From the NCBI GenBank assembly GCA_963662175.1, contig OY759217.1, positions 11,906,562 to 11,970,561 on the forward strand: a DNA stretch of 64,000 bases. Reading direction: 5' to 3'. The notes under the pieces were generated by a model, which saw only the letters and a list, made by a program, of their open reading frames with translations, was not told the DNA's origin and searched no databases. The stretch's first letter is position 1. Each line of letters opens with the position of its first letter. The position numbers and the translations under genes were made by a program. Source of the DNA: Aradus depressus. Taxonomy: Eukaryota > Arthropoda > Insecta > Hemiptera > Aradidae. Positions 34,206-45,700 of the stretch are shown one piece after another.

Positions 34206-34669
34206 CGGATAACGGGTTAACGCGGGTAGAGACGCCTATAAGGGTCAAAATAGTTGCGCAACAGTTAAAAAATGGATTGAGGAATTTTTTTTTTCATTTC
34301 TGGAATCAAGGGGTCGGAAAACATAAAATTTCGGTTCGATTGCAGTTATGTATTTCCTGCATAATTTAGGAATTTTCACAAATTCTTGGAAATTATTTCC
34401 TTCAAAATTTCGGCAGAATTTGATACCCCTCACACCTCAACATATTTGTTTTTAAAGAAGCATTAAGAGGATTCCAGGTGTATATGTACGTCAAAGGAAT
34501 TGTCATAACAGTAAGACAAGAAATTCCCATGAAATTAGATGGATGAAAATGGTGGAAGAAATTAGAATGAGGTCTGGATCCGGAAGTTTGTTATTCTCGG
34601 ACCGAGGTAGATTAAGAATAAATAAATACAGAATCAAAAAGAAAATTAACAATTAAATAAATTAGTAAG

Positions 34670-34770
34670 TAAGTATTAATAAGTGCCGTCCTTGTGGGAT
34701 TTGGAATTTAAATATAAAATATAAAACTTCCCTTCGGCCGATTCCGGGAAAATTAATAGATGTCGTTATT
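34670..34770 (+). repeat. Repeat B fragment
   Basis: 'agtgccgtccttgtgggatt', 'gaatttaaatataaaat' and 'gaaaattaatagatgtcgtt' match internal modules. Confidence 0.55.
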
Positions 34771-34849
34771 AGGTATCACGTCTAAATATCTAATCCAAAA
34801 TATCTTAGCCAAAATATCTAATTTAAAAATATCACGGTGTATATCTTTT

Positions 34850-34850
<1 letters not shown>

Positions 34851-34897
<47 letters not shown>

Positions 34898-35625
34898 ACA
34901 AATAGCTATTTACAACTGTATACACATAAATACAACAAGCAAATGTGCTAATAAAGGGGTAATGGCAATGTCAAAATGTCATGAGGGGAGAAATCACCCA
35001 GTGGTGACACTCCCTACTCACTGTTTTTCTCTCGTTTTTAGCTAATCACTGTCACTGTCACTGCTTCTGATCAGGAGATCTCTAGGCCATTGACGCTTAA
35101 GCCGTCGTTGGGGAAGTATGGCAGAATGGAGGGCACGGACTAGAGGATTATTGTGGGAACTAAGAAGGGAAAATAATTTTTTATATTTGGATTTAGCGAC
35201 TTCAGTAATGAAAGGTACGTTAAGGTCAGTGTGAAGAGTTTTGTTGGAGACGTAGTAAGGAGCATTGGCTATTGTACGAAGGATTTTGGATTGAAGGGAT
35301 TGGATGCGCTGGAGATTGGAAGCCTTGGCAGAACCCCAGAATTCAAGTCCGTAAGTCCACATAGGTTTGAGTATTGCGTTGTATATAAGTCGTTTTGTTG
35401 TCAAAAGTTAGTTTGGATCTTTTGTCTAGTAGTCTTTGTAGAAGTTTATAACGTCTGTTCATTTTTTGTCTTTTCAGTCTCGTGTGAGGATTCCAAGTTA
35501 GTCGTTTGTCGAGTATGAGGCCTAGATAGCGGACTCCGTTTTTTATAGGGATGGGATTTTTGTTTAGGTACACTGGAGGGCAGGTATATTTTCGACGAAG
35601 GGTGAAGACGATGTGAACTGATTTG
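34851..35625 (-). mobile_element. Jockey-type LINE 3' fragment with poly-A tail
   Basis: The minus strand reads 'NGVRYLGLILDKRLTWNPH', then after a frameshift near 35400 'TTKRLIYNAILKPMWTYGLE', 'FWGSAKASNLQRIQSLQSKI' and 'LRTIANAPYYVSN', ending 'QWPRDLL..' and a stop at 35042-35044. This is the C-terminus of a Jockey-clade reverse transcriptase. The 3' UTR is followed by a poly-A tail of more than 40 (poly-T on the plus strand, about 34851-34893), showing a retrotransposed 3' end. It is 5'-truncated near 35625. The frameshift makes it inactive. Confidence 0.9.
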
Positions 35626-35779
35626 TATAATATCTAAAACTTAAATATCATATTCTGTAATATCGATTTAACAATATTGGTTGTTAAAGAACTATCATGC
35701 CTTAATAGTCATGACGAACTAATGTTCGAAATGGAATGTTTACGTATGACTTGTGTTTCTCTCTTATATTCAATTCATG

Positions 35780-36063
35780 GCGGTGCGTAATGGTAAAGTT
35801 TTGCCCCTCGTATATGTTTTAGCTCCTAACAAATTATCTCGTGTGTACACAAAGGTCCTTAAGAGTTGGAGCCTGATCTGAAGCCAAACACTTTGATTGT
35901 TGACTTTGAACAAGCATTTATTTCTGCATTCAAAGTGTGTTTTGAGAACCAGGATTGTTTCACTAAAAGGACCGACGGGTGGGTCAAAATTGTATTTCTT
36001 CGGATACATCAACTGGATTTACTCGGTAAACTGCAATTTTGTATTGTGCACTTTAAATCTTAG
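35780..36063 (+). pseudogene. Second MULE transposase fragment
   Basis: 'GKVLPLVYVLAPNKLSRVYT' is followed after a one-frame shift by 'EPDLKPNTLIVDFEQAFISA' and 'FKVCF'. The alignment to 'PVVFALLPNKL..VNIDFEPAAISA' at 2230-2475 is clear. This is the region around the second catalytic Asp of the MULE DDE domain. The downstream stretch to 36063 is weaker ('LGKLQFCIVHFK'). Dead by frameshift. Confidence 0.7.
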
Positions 36064-36469
36064 TCTTAATTTTTTTTTACTGGGCATTCAAATTTTTTAC
36101 CTAGTTTTAATTTTGCTACTGCGCCTTATTAACCGTGTTATTGGATTAACTTAGTAGGCAATACATTTTTAGTCATTGGGTTAAAATTTTATTTACAGTG
36201 TTGCATTTTACTATGGAATTCTACCCTAGGATCGTGCTAATATTACATTATAATAATGTATTGTAATATTCCTTATTTTATTTATTCATTATAAATTTGC
36301 CTGTAATAAAAATTATTCGACGTTTGTTTATTTTGTAGTTAGGAATTTTGTCGTCAGATATTTTTGTATTAAATTTTTTATCGTTTGATATTTTTCATTA
36401 GATATTTTGAATTTGATCTTTGGACATGGAGCCCGTTATTATGGTGTTTTAAATTTACATAAGAATATG

Positions 36470-36606
36470 AAATGATCAATACAACGGCAAAAACTCAATC
36501 TATCGGGAGTTATCATGTTTATAGACACACAGACTCAAACAAACGCACATTGGAAAACATGAAATTCCGATGAAAACTCTACATCGAATTTCTGACCTGG
36601 GGAAAT
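36470..36606 (+). repeat. Repeat B fragment (right end)
   Basis: 'tatcgggagttatcatgttt', 'atagacacacagactc' and 'aaactctacatcgaatttctg' match the right part of the family. Confidence 0.6.
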
Positions 36607-37284
36607 AAAGAGGTTTACTTTAATTATTTTTGTCACCATTTCAAATCCGGAATTCCCGGTTATCCGGAACGTGCTCTGCCCACTGTTCCGGATGAGTGAA
36701 TTTGTACTGTATTTAGAATTGCATCACTTCCGTAACATCGAGATTTACTTTTCCCAGTCGGGAAAGACGCCTTGCATCAAGAATTTCTGAAGTGTCTTGT
36801 CCCCCTCCCAAAATAAGTTTCTGCCCACCCCTCAGTAGATAGAAGAACTCCCCCGACAAGAGGTACATCGACCTTTTCACTGAAAACACTTTTCTTTTTT
36901 CAGTTCCCAACAGTTAAACATTATCAAAAGAATTACGTAAAATTACCCCCGGTGGCAGCAAATCGGACCTTTCAACACTTAATGCATGGGAAAAAAAAAT
37001 ATTATAGATATAATGACAATAATAATCCGAAAAAGGGAAAAAATATAAAAATTGGAACCAGTAAATATTTTACTAAAAAAAAAAAAAAGTGTATGCATAA
37101 TAAATAGGGAAAAAATGTAGCAAAGAATTGTGGCGTCACTGACTATAAACAATAAAGAAAGTTATTATTCAAATTTTTAATGTTTGTTTTCATATGAAGC
37201 GAAAAAAGTAGCAGGTCGCAGCTGCACAGAACTTTCCCATAGGACTGTCCTAAAATAAATTAAATATCTAGTTGGCTACATATG
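36607..37284. other. No recognisable gene
   Basis: No supported frame or repeat. Confidence 0.35.
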
Positions 37285-37662
37285 TACCTACTTCCCCAGC
37301 AAAAGTTAATCAATTACGTTTTAACTCTCCCAAGAAGCCAATCGATCGTTTGGGCTAAATTTCAATATTTGACTAACATAGTTCTGAATCCTCATAACAA
37401 ATTTTGTGTCGATATAGTAATAATTACATCGGCCGTTATTAGAGTTTTTGTGTTAAGTCTTCCCCCGTTCCATTTGGATGAAAATAGGTGTCGTCCATAG
37501 AGGGTTTTGGATACACATATCAAATGACGTAATGATACATTCATTCGATCGGGAGTTATCGTGTTCACAGACACACACACACAGAAATATTTGTTATAAT
37601 TTTGGGAATCAGGAAAAAAAAAAAAGGAAATTCTGTTGAAAACTCCGCATAGATTTTTTTAA
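37285..37662 (+). repeat. Repeat B copy
   Basis: 'tacctacttccccagcaaaa', 'cgatcgtttgggctaaattt', 'ggccgttattagagtttttg', 'gttatcgtgttcacagacac' and 'ctccgcatagattttt'. Confidence 0.7.
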
Positions 37663-37666
37663 AAAT

Positions 37667-37974
37667 ATTAATAAATACCGTTGTAATGAATATATTGACA
37701 TGAAATTTTATATTTAAATTCAAAACTCCATAAGGATGGCACATATTTATTATCTGCGAAATCGGCCGAAGGGAAAGGGTGGACCATAGAAATACCCTAA
37801 TAACTGCCGATGTAATGGATATAACGAGACAAAATTTAGTATGAGGATTCATAAGCGACTACGCAAGTCAAATGTTTAGTTTTAGTCCAAACGGACGAAT
37901 GGTTTTGGAGGGAGAGCGACAACATAATTGGTGCTGGGGAAGTACTTAGCCGGTGATTCACCGACGACTCTTTT
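37667..37974 (-). repeat. Repeat B copy, inverted to the previous one
   Basis: 'gttgtaatgaatatattgac', 'ctgccgatgtaatggatata', 'gagggagagcgacaacataa' and 'agccggtgattcaccgacga'. The pair 37285-37974 forms a head-to-head arrangement. Confidence 0.7.
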
Positions 37975-38514
37975 TTTAGTGCATATGAAAATGTTGTCAT
38001 TTCCTTTCGTAACTACCAGACTTTTTCTATCTGAGAAATATCAGAAGACGATGTGGACAATACAATGCCAGAGGGTTGGTATACAGGACAGGTACGTCTG
38101 TGTTGGCAAATGTAGCGTCAACTGGTGGGAAGTTTCACACAGATAGTTTCAACATTGTGGGAACTCTTCGCTTTATCAATACTAAATAGATAAGAAAAAA
38201 AAAAGTTTCGAACTTACTCAGTTCAATTATAGAACTGACGAAATGTTCCATAGTTGCAATGCTACAATCGAATTCACAATGGTAATAAACGTTTTGAAAT
38301 GGGCATTAGTTGAGAGATGGTTGTCTGTACCAAAAATTCAATACTTAAATGTCACAATGCTTAAAACACATTTTGTGGATTCGTACTGTATGACACTCCC
38401 CTAATGCTAACTGTCGAAAATAAGCAACTGTAAAGCCTTGAAAAGGTATGAATTATAGAACGAAATATGTTAGATAGACTCTGAGAATATGTTATAAATT
38501 ATCTGATACAACTT
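37975..38514. other. No recognisable gene
   Basis: No supported frame or repeat. Confidence 0.35.
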
Positions 38515-39168
38515 TTTACTTCCCCAGCTAAATATAAAATAGAGGAAGTTATATAATCAGTCAGAAATTCGAAGTAGATTTTTCATCGAAATTTCATGTT
38601 TCCCAACCCTAGAAATCTGAAAATGGAAAAAAAAAAGTGTACTTCCGCAGGGCGAATTAATCAACAAATTTCGCTCTTCCAAACTACCTATTTGGTTCAA
38701 AATATACATATACATTTCACAGATATTTCTGAATCCTCAAACAAAAGTTCAAGTCGATACATTCAATATATCGACAGTTGTTTAAGTTATTGAGTTGAGC
38801 TCCCTTCCTCTGGTACTCATCTGCCCTACAAAGGCAGTTATTGCGGTTTTTGTGGTAAGTCGCCCTCCCCCCCACTTTCCTACTCCCTTCGCTTTGGCCG
38901 ATTTGGCTGTAAATCAAGAGATGTCGTTCTTATGATGTTCTGGATACACATATAAAATTTCATCCCGATATGTTCATTCAAACGGGAATTATCGTGATCA
39001 CAGACATACACTCAAAGACAGCCTGAATTTTTTATGGCTTAACAAAAATACTCTAATAACTGCCGATGTAGTGATCTGCTGAAGAGAAAGGGGATTCAAC
39101 TCGAAAACGCTAATGACTGATCGATGTAATGAATGTTACGAGACGAAGATTTAGTTTGAGTCCTTACG
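38515..39168 (+). repeat. Repeat B copies (full plus fragment)
   Basis: 38515-39036 runs from 'tacttccccagctaaatata' through 'gggcgaattaatcaac' to 'cgtgatcacagacatacac'. 39045-39168 is a second, opposite fragment ('actgccgatgtagtgat', 'aatgaatgttacgagac'). Confidence 0.7.
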
Positions 39169-39472
39169 TTAGTTATTATGGCTCAAGCCCGGGCTTTAAC
39201 TACAAGGTCTTATCGCCTACTACCAGAGCGCTCTTTCGTCACTCTGGTGGACATGAGCCCGACTCTACTATATGGGAGTCCTACATTTTTATTCAACTAG
39301 GGTAGGTGTCTTTAACGAGTACTAGGCTCGGGACCATTGCTTTACGTCCCATCCGAAGGATGGCGTGCTTCAGTTTATTTTACCTCCCAGATAAAATAAA
39401 TTAAGGGCCGGGTTTCGAGCTCACGATCCTGAGCTCAGTAAGCAAGCATATCACTGAGCTACCGGCGCCCTC
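39169..39472 (-). repeat. SINE1 copy
   Basis: Starts 'gttagttattatggctcaag' (3' end) and runs to the tRNA-like head 'gccggtagctcagtgatatg' (minus strand). Some 15 bp of the B-box flank are lost. Confidence 0.8.
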
Positions 39473-40067
39473 ATTAACAAATAATAATTACAATTTTCAG
39501 GCAGAGAACCTGAAAATAATTCGATAATAAAAACAATGGTAGCTGTTCTTATAGAACCCTGGCAGTGGGGGGGAGAGGAGGCCCCATAAAAACTTTTGTT
39601 CCAGGGCCCCCATAACCTAGCTTACGTAAGTCAAATATTGATAATTAGCCCAAAAAGTCGTTTGATTTTGGAGGGAGAGCAAAAACTCCGTTAATCCATC
39701 CATTTTTGGAATAATTGCGAGTTATGAGATTGAAACCCTCGGCAAATGTACTAATTGTAAGTGTTATATCGAAAATTAACGAGTAATTAAAATACTTTTA
39801 ATGAATACTTACTGAGCTGGGAAGAAAAAATAAAAAAAAAACTCAAGAACTAGGTTAGTGGCATAATAATAACATTCCGGAGGTGGTATTACGGTGGATA
39901 TGAGATAAAAAAAAGAAATAGTAATGGGATGAGATGGGATGGGAGGTCCGTCCGTTTTATAGAGTATGGGGCGGGCAATTTGTTACGGGAGCGTCTGTGA
40001 GGATGTAGGGCGGAGTTGGGAGCAGACCACTCTGGAGGCGTATCGATACGTGATACATCCATGATAT
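39473..40067. other. No recognisable gene
   Basis: No supported frame; a repeat B-like scrap ('gttttggagggagagcaaaa') near 39665. Confidence 0.35.
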
Positions 40068-40220
40068 CAACAACTCATGCCTGGGCTCTAACTATAAGGT
40101 CATATCGCCTACTATCATGTTTATTCACATAGGTAGGAGGTCCCTTCCGAATGATGGTGGGGTTACAAACCCCCGATCTTGACCTCAGTAGACAAGCAAG
40201 CGATGATCTAACGGCTCCTT
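40068..40220 (-). repeat. SINE1 copy, internally deleted
   Basis: Retains 'aactcatgcctgggctct', 'aaggtcatatcgcctacta' and the head region 'ggggttacaaacccccgatc', with the middle of the body missing. Confidence 0.7.
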
Positions 40221-40279
40221 CAAATAATGATATTCACATTATTTAGAAACAGTAGGTATCGATATTTTTGTACACGATT

Positions 40280-40895
40280 GAGTATTTTGTATAATGTTAT
40301 TGGGTGATCAAGCAAAAAATCAATGAGGCAAAAATAATTATTGAAAAAGGATATATTGAAGAAATACAATCTTTTCATGGCAATGTTGTACAGTTAAAAT
40401 CAATTCTGAGACTTGTAGGATAACTATTGCATTACAAAAGTTTTTTTTTTTAAATAAATCGGAAATAATGCACCATTACTTATATATAAAATTCAGAATA
40501 GTGTGAAAAAAAAAAATTCTTTGGCATGGATTTTTGTCTTTGTTTTTTTTTAATTTTGCCGTAGTGCCTAGAAATGATTTTGACATATTGTGGAAACTTG
40601 TATAAAAATGAATAAAATAAACTTCTGTGTCTATTCTGTTATTTAATATAGTAAGCTATCGATAACAGGAAGACTATCTATAAATGTTACTTCTCTGAAT
40701 TGATTTTAACTATACTTACTACGTTGCCATGAAAACATACTATTTCTTCAATATATCCTTTTTCATTCATTATTTTTGTCTCATTGATTGTTTGCTAGAT
40801 CACCCAATAACATTGTGCAAAATATCAGTATTATAGCTCCAAATAGATACAGAAGTTTGTTTTATTCTTTTTTATACATGTTTCCACAATATGAC
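40280..40895. repeat. Nested inverted repeats (foldback element)
   Basis: The outer arms (about 40290-40400 and 40695-40815) share 'ttattgggtgat' and 'aaaaaggatatattgaagaa' as inverse complements. A second pair (about 40575-40625 and 40845-40895) shares 'catattgtggaaac' and 'cttctgt'. The inner pair is related to the flank of the palindrome at 45430-45660. Confidence 0.6.
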
Positions 40896-41109
40896 AAAAT
40901 CTATTCCAAAAAATTATTTCTCCATAAACTATCGATTTCGCCATTACACTATCGTAAGGTTTACTAATAAACTAAGACAAGTTAAGTGCGGACCGTTTTA
41001 TATTACCTATAAAATCTCAGTAATATAGCTCCAATAGTTACCAAGATATTGGAGGAGACAGACATCATTAATAGGGTTTCATATGTGGTATTTGACCGAC
41101 CGAATGATA

Positions 41110-41335
41110 TAAATGAATATAACCTCTGAATGCTCATATATTTCGTATTGATACATTCAATACACTGGTAGTTATTAGGGTGTTTGAATTGAATGCCCCA
41201 TTCGGATGAAAATTGATAAATACCGTTCTTATGGGGTTCGGAATGAACATTTGTAATTTCATGTCGATATGTTCATTCTATCGGGAGTTATCATGTTCAA
41301 AGAAACTATCTTGGAATTTTTGGAAAAAAGACATA
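41110..41335 (+). repeat. Repeat B fragment
   Basis: 'cgtattgatacattcaatac', 'ggtagttattagggtg', 'gaaaattgataaataccg' and 'tcgggagttatcatgttcaa'. Confidence 0.6.
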
Positions 41336-41469
41336 TTTTTGAACTTGTACCATCGATTCTTTATAGAGTTCCTTAATTTGAAATGTTGTAATGTTGCTTA
41401 TATTGTCGGTGATTTTTTTTTTTTTTTTTTTTTTTGCAAATCGAAATATTTTCATATTATGAAAAGAGT

Positions 41470-41645
41470 AAAATGAGTGAGTGTGGTTTGAGATAAGAGT
41501 TGTGATAAAGAGACCCACTTCCCACGGGGTGAGGACAACTAAGCAGTGTGGATATGTGGCGGCCCAAGGACATGGGAGGCGATCTTCTGTACAGGGAGGC
41601 TCAGTTGTAGCAGTACCCACGTCAAGATAGGACGGGATGCAACGG
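41470..41645 (+). other. Probable 5' UTR exon of the LRR-FN3 gene
   Basis: A GC-richer, non-repetitive block ends in 'gatgcaacgg|gtaagtc', a perfect donor (GTAAGT at 41646). The next acceptor, 'tgttcacag' ending 41871, is 226 bp downstream and opens the exon with the start codon. The 5' edge is unknown and no TATA box is evident. Inferred from splice signals and composition only. Confidence 0.4.
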
Positions 41646-41880
41646 GTAAGTCTTCCTATGGGCCTGGTCGGGATTTACATGTCTTAGGAGAGGGGGGAAA
41701 TGTCTCACTGATACCGAACACGAATTAGGACAGAAAAATGATTCACCGGTCCAGGAGAGGTTTTTGAAAACTAATTAATTATAAATAATATATCAATTAT
41801 TATATTCATTATTAGGTCATATCTAATGATATTCCCATAATATTTTAACATAGTTGTTGTTCTGTTCACAGGTAGTGGTG

Positions 41881-42756
41881 ATGTGGAGTCTACTGGGAGT
41901 GGTTGTGGTAAGCGGCCTGCTCGCCATCTCCAGTGTAGAGGCGGAGTGTCCCTGGGACCTCCAAGTGCAAGAGCTGCAGTCATCCTGCATCTGTGCATAC
42001 AACCTGCTGCAACAACTGAGTGTCCAGTGCGACATGGTCGACTATCCACAGCTGCTCCGGGCACTCGACAAGTATGGACGGTCCACAATCATAGACCTTC
42101 TGTACGTAAACAACAGCACCATCAGAGCGCTTGCCTCCGGAGCGTTGAAGCACCTCAAGTTGACCAATCTCCAGCTGTCCAACTGCAGAATCCACACGGT
42201 CAGTCTGGGCGCTTTCGATGGACTGCAATACACCCTTAAGAACCTATATCTACAAGACAACGAAATCGAAGACATACCAATAGACAGTCTTCGGATACTC
42301 AAAAACCTCACAACCTTGGACCTGTCAAAGAACAGACTTACAAGGATAACAGACAACGCATTTGCAACCCTCACCAAATTAACAACACTCAAACTATCCG
42401 ACAACAACTTAACAATAAGCCGAAACGGTTTTAAAGGCCTTGAAACTTCCCTTAAAAATCTCAACCTAAAAGGCACGCGGCAGAAGAAAGTGCCAGAAGC
42501 TGTGCGCGGGCTGAAAAACTTAGCGTTTCTGGACTTGGCTCAAAATGGGCTCCGGGATCTTCCAGGGCCTGGGGCCGCCGCCATTTTCGAAGGTCTCGAA
42601 TCGCTGACCGCCCTCAACCTGGAGCGGAACGTGATCCAGAGCGTAGGCGATGAGACATTCGAAGCCATCAAGGACACACTCAGCTCTCTCAGCCTCCTCA
42701 ATAACCTGCTCACAGAGTTTCCGACGGGAGCCCTCCGACCTCTTGCAGAACTCAGG
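41881..42756 (+). CDS. Exon 1: signal peptide, LRR N-cap and repeats
   Basis: Acceptor 'tgttcacag' at 41863-41871 leaves nine UTR bases before ATG at 41881. I chose this Met because it begins a clean signal peptide ('MWSLLGVVVVSGLLA', cleavage likely after 'SVEA'). A Met further upstream at 41854 would lie in the intron. The exon encodes residues 1-292 with repeats such as 'LKNLYLQDNEIEDIPIDSL' and 'LTTLDLSKNRLTRITDNAF'; N-glycosylation sequons include 'NNST' and 'NLT'. It ends 'LAELR' at donor GTAAAT (42757), phase 0. The codon use is markedly GC-rich in the third position compared with the surroundings, except for a more AT-rich stretch at about 42290-42440. Confidence 0.92.
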
Positions 42757-45700
42757 GTAAATATATTATATTCACTTATTTCCTTCAATGTAAATAATAC
42801 CATCATAGCATTTCAAAATTTAGCAATATACTCCAAGTGATCTACAGTTGGCTTCATAAGTCCTTGAGATTTTTTTAATCAAGAATTTCATGTTTCACAG
42901 CTAATTCCGAAGCCTTTATGCTACAATAAAATATATTTACATTATAACGACAAAGTAAATTTCCTTAAATTTATTTATCGTTTTATTTATCATTATTCAT
43001 AATTTTTTTTAATTTTTTTTCAAATACTTACTCCTTTAAACTATAATAGTCTCATAAATGTTTTTAACGTAAATGATGGGAGCTTTCCTAAATGTGATCT
43101 AGGAGTTGAAAGACCCGTGACCTTTCAGCCCTACTGGGAACCGAATTGGCGCTGGTTCGTCTATATCTCCCCTAGGCTCACTCAATTAGGTTCGCTCCCA
43201 TGCCTTTCTGTCAACGTTGCATAACTTCATTTATCCAAAAAAAAAGACATTATAATTCTCATTTCTTAATAAAAGTGAAGAGAAAATAAATGAAATGGAA
43301 CTTCACTTGCAGTATGTCAACACTGAACGCGCTCTGTACAAAGTGCCAAGCACATGACGCATGTTTCTTCTTTGTGGTGCAGGTCCTGGACATTGGGTTC
43401 AACCTGCTGACAGAGCTGCCTGTGGACTCCTTCATCGGTAACCCCTCCCTCACCCTCCTAGCACTGGACGGCAATCCTCTGTCCACAGTGCCAGGACCTG
43501 CCGTCTCTCATCTCAATATGACCCTTCGCGGCCTGAGCTTGGGCGGCCGGTTTCTCCACTGTGACTGCAGACTGCAGTGGCTAGCTCAGTGGATCCGCAG
43601 GGGGGATCTTCAGGTCACCTCTCGGGAGAAGAACCCAAAATTCTGTGGATCACCCCCAAGGTTCACAGAGAAGAACTTTCAGAACATTGAACCTGATGGT
43701 AACTTGTACTTACTATTAATAACTGTATTATATGAAGACTAGCAGTATTATAGTGTTTAAAAACTACATAAGGATGTCACATGGACCTACACGGCCATTT
43801 CGGGTAGGACTATTTCTTTTTTTTAAATTCTTTTGGTAACAATTCAAATTTTCATTCCAATATCTCCAATTTTTTTTTTCGGAATGGCAGGGAAAAATGC
43901 GAAAGAAACCTAGTACTCTTTTTTTCGGATTTTTGGTTGTATTTTCGGACATCCTGATGCGAGCTGTACTAATTTCAAAATCTTGAAATAATATTTTCCT
44001 TATGTACTCTCTGAACACTATAATTTCATATCCTACTCGACTTGGTATGAAAATATTTCAGTTTTCATGACTGACTTTTTGATAACGCACGGTGTGAAAC
44101 TTTTCCTGGAACTGGTCACAATGCTCTGTTTACAGCCACCACTAAGACACAAATACATTTTGAGTTTTATATGACTATTATTTTGTCTGTGGGAGCTAAA
44201 GGCTGCTGACAGACAAACCGACAGACATGAACGAAACCAATATTTTTTTTGTCTATGACCTACAAAAACCTAAAAAAATTTAAATAGGGTCTAGAATAGA
44301 ATTCCGAATATAATGTCGATAAAAGTAATTCTTGAAGTAACAGCTGCCACACTTCTATTAATGAAGTTTTTTTAACGGCCTTCTATCAAATTTTATTTTT
44401 GCAAAGGCTATCTCTTAATATAATGAGATATAATTGCATGTCTAATAATGAAGAAAGTAACTAAAGGTAACGTAATGAGCTTATGGACATTTAATTGTAA
44501 ATATATCACTTATTTTTGTTGTTTTTCAGAATTGGTTTGTGCTTCAAACAAACCAAGCGGTGCAGTAATTCCAGTTGTAGAAAGCGAGGTGCCAGAAGAA
44601 GGAGCAAGCGTTGCAGAAATAGGAGAAGGAGTGGGCTATGTGGAACCAGAGATCAGCAGTACAAGCACAACACAAGCCACGCCAGCCTCGAGCGCAACTA
44701 CAAAGTCAACCACTCAAGCAACGTTGGAGATTACAACAACGAAAACAAGCAGACCAAGTCCAACGACAGCAATAAGAGCAGCAACAACGACAACATCAAC
44801 AACGACAACCACAGAGAAGCCTCAGGACTCGACAACGACGGGGAGGAAGGGGAGTGTGGTGATGACAAGGTCGACACCCTGGCCACAGCAGAAGCCGCGA
44901 CCCCCGCTCGTGCTGGGCCATCATCCGCCGCGACTCCCTCAGGATGTCATTGTCCGCTCGGCCCATCGCCAAGACAGTTCGGTCATCATCCAGTGGGACT
45001 CGGAGACGGCCAACATCCTTGGGTTCAGGGTGGTCTATCGGCTGTTCGGGGACAAGAGCTTCAAGCAGGGGCCGCCTCTCGAGGCCAGCGAGCGCGAGTT
45101 CAAGATCAAAAACGTACCCTCACAGGTCAGACACTCCTTGCATGATTTATATTACATCTTATTATATTTATATTTATTAAGTTCATATAATAAATTTCAC
45201 GATAAATGGGATTTTGTTTTTATTATCCCATTTATTGTGAAAGTAATATCTGAAATTCCGAAATAACTACGTAAATGAATACAATATTATTTCCATCCTA
45301 TTAAATCATCGACAAGTTAGCTAGGTCGGTTTCTGCGGTCACAGACCAACATGATAAACTACCAATGGCAAACACAATATCATTTAACTTCTAAGTTGAG
45401 AAACGCGGACATATTGTGGAAACTTGTAATAAATAAATAAAACAAACTTATTTTTGAAATATTGTCTATTCCACTAAAGATATATATACATATATAACTA
45501 CCGGTTTCGGCTTTATACCATCGTCAGGTCTAGTTATGAACCGGTCTAGTTCATAACTAGACCTGACGATGGTATAAAGCCGAAACCGGTAGTTATATAT
45601 GTATATATATCTTTAGTGGAATAGACAATATTTCAAAAATAAGTTTGTTTTATTTATTTACAATATCATTTAGTAAGGTCAAATTGTTCATATAGCAAGT

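Larger units (their letters stand above)
34770..36425 (+). mobile_element. MULE-like element carrying a nested Jockey LINE
   Basis: The left edge (about 34772-34835) holds repeated 'aaaatatctaa'-type motifs, and the right edge (about 36350-36415) holds the inverse ('ttagatattttgaattt', 'tttgatatttttcat'). A MULE transposase remnant lies between them, with an unrelated LINE in the left half. The edges are worn and the boundaries approximate. Confidence 0.5.

Noticed and set aside
33893..34369. 158-codon plus-strand open frame
   Set aside because: It runs through a SINE1 fragment and repeat B sequence, has no recognisable domain, and overlaps an equally plausible opposite frame.
41854..41880. 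Earlier start codon for the LRR-FN3 protein at 41854
   Set aside because: It lies before the acceptor at 41871 and would place 'LFCSQ' ahead of the signal peptide. The Met at 41881 gives a clean signal sequence.
42757..42840. Exon 1 read-through past its donor as the protein end
   Set aside because: The leucine-rich repeat broken at 'LAELR' is completed by exon 2 ('VLDIGFN'). The read-through sequence is AT-rich intron.
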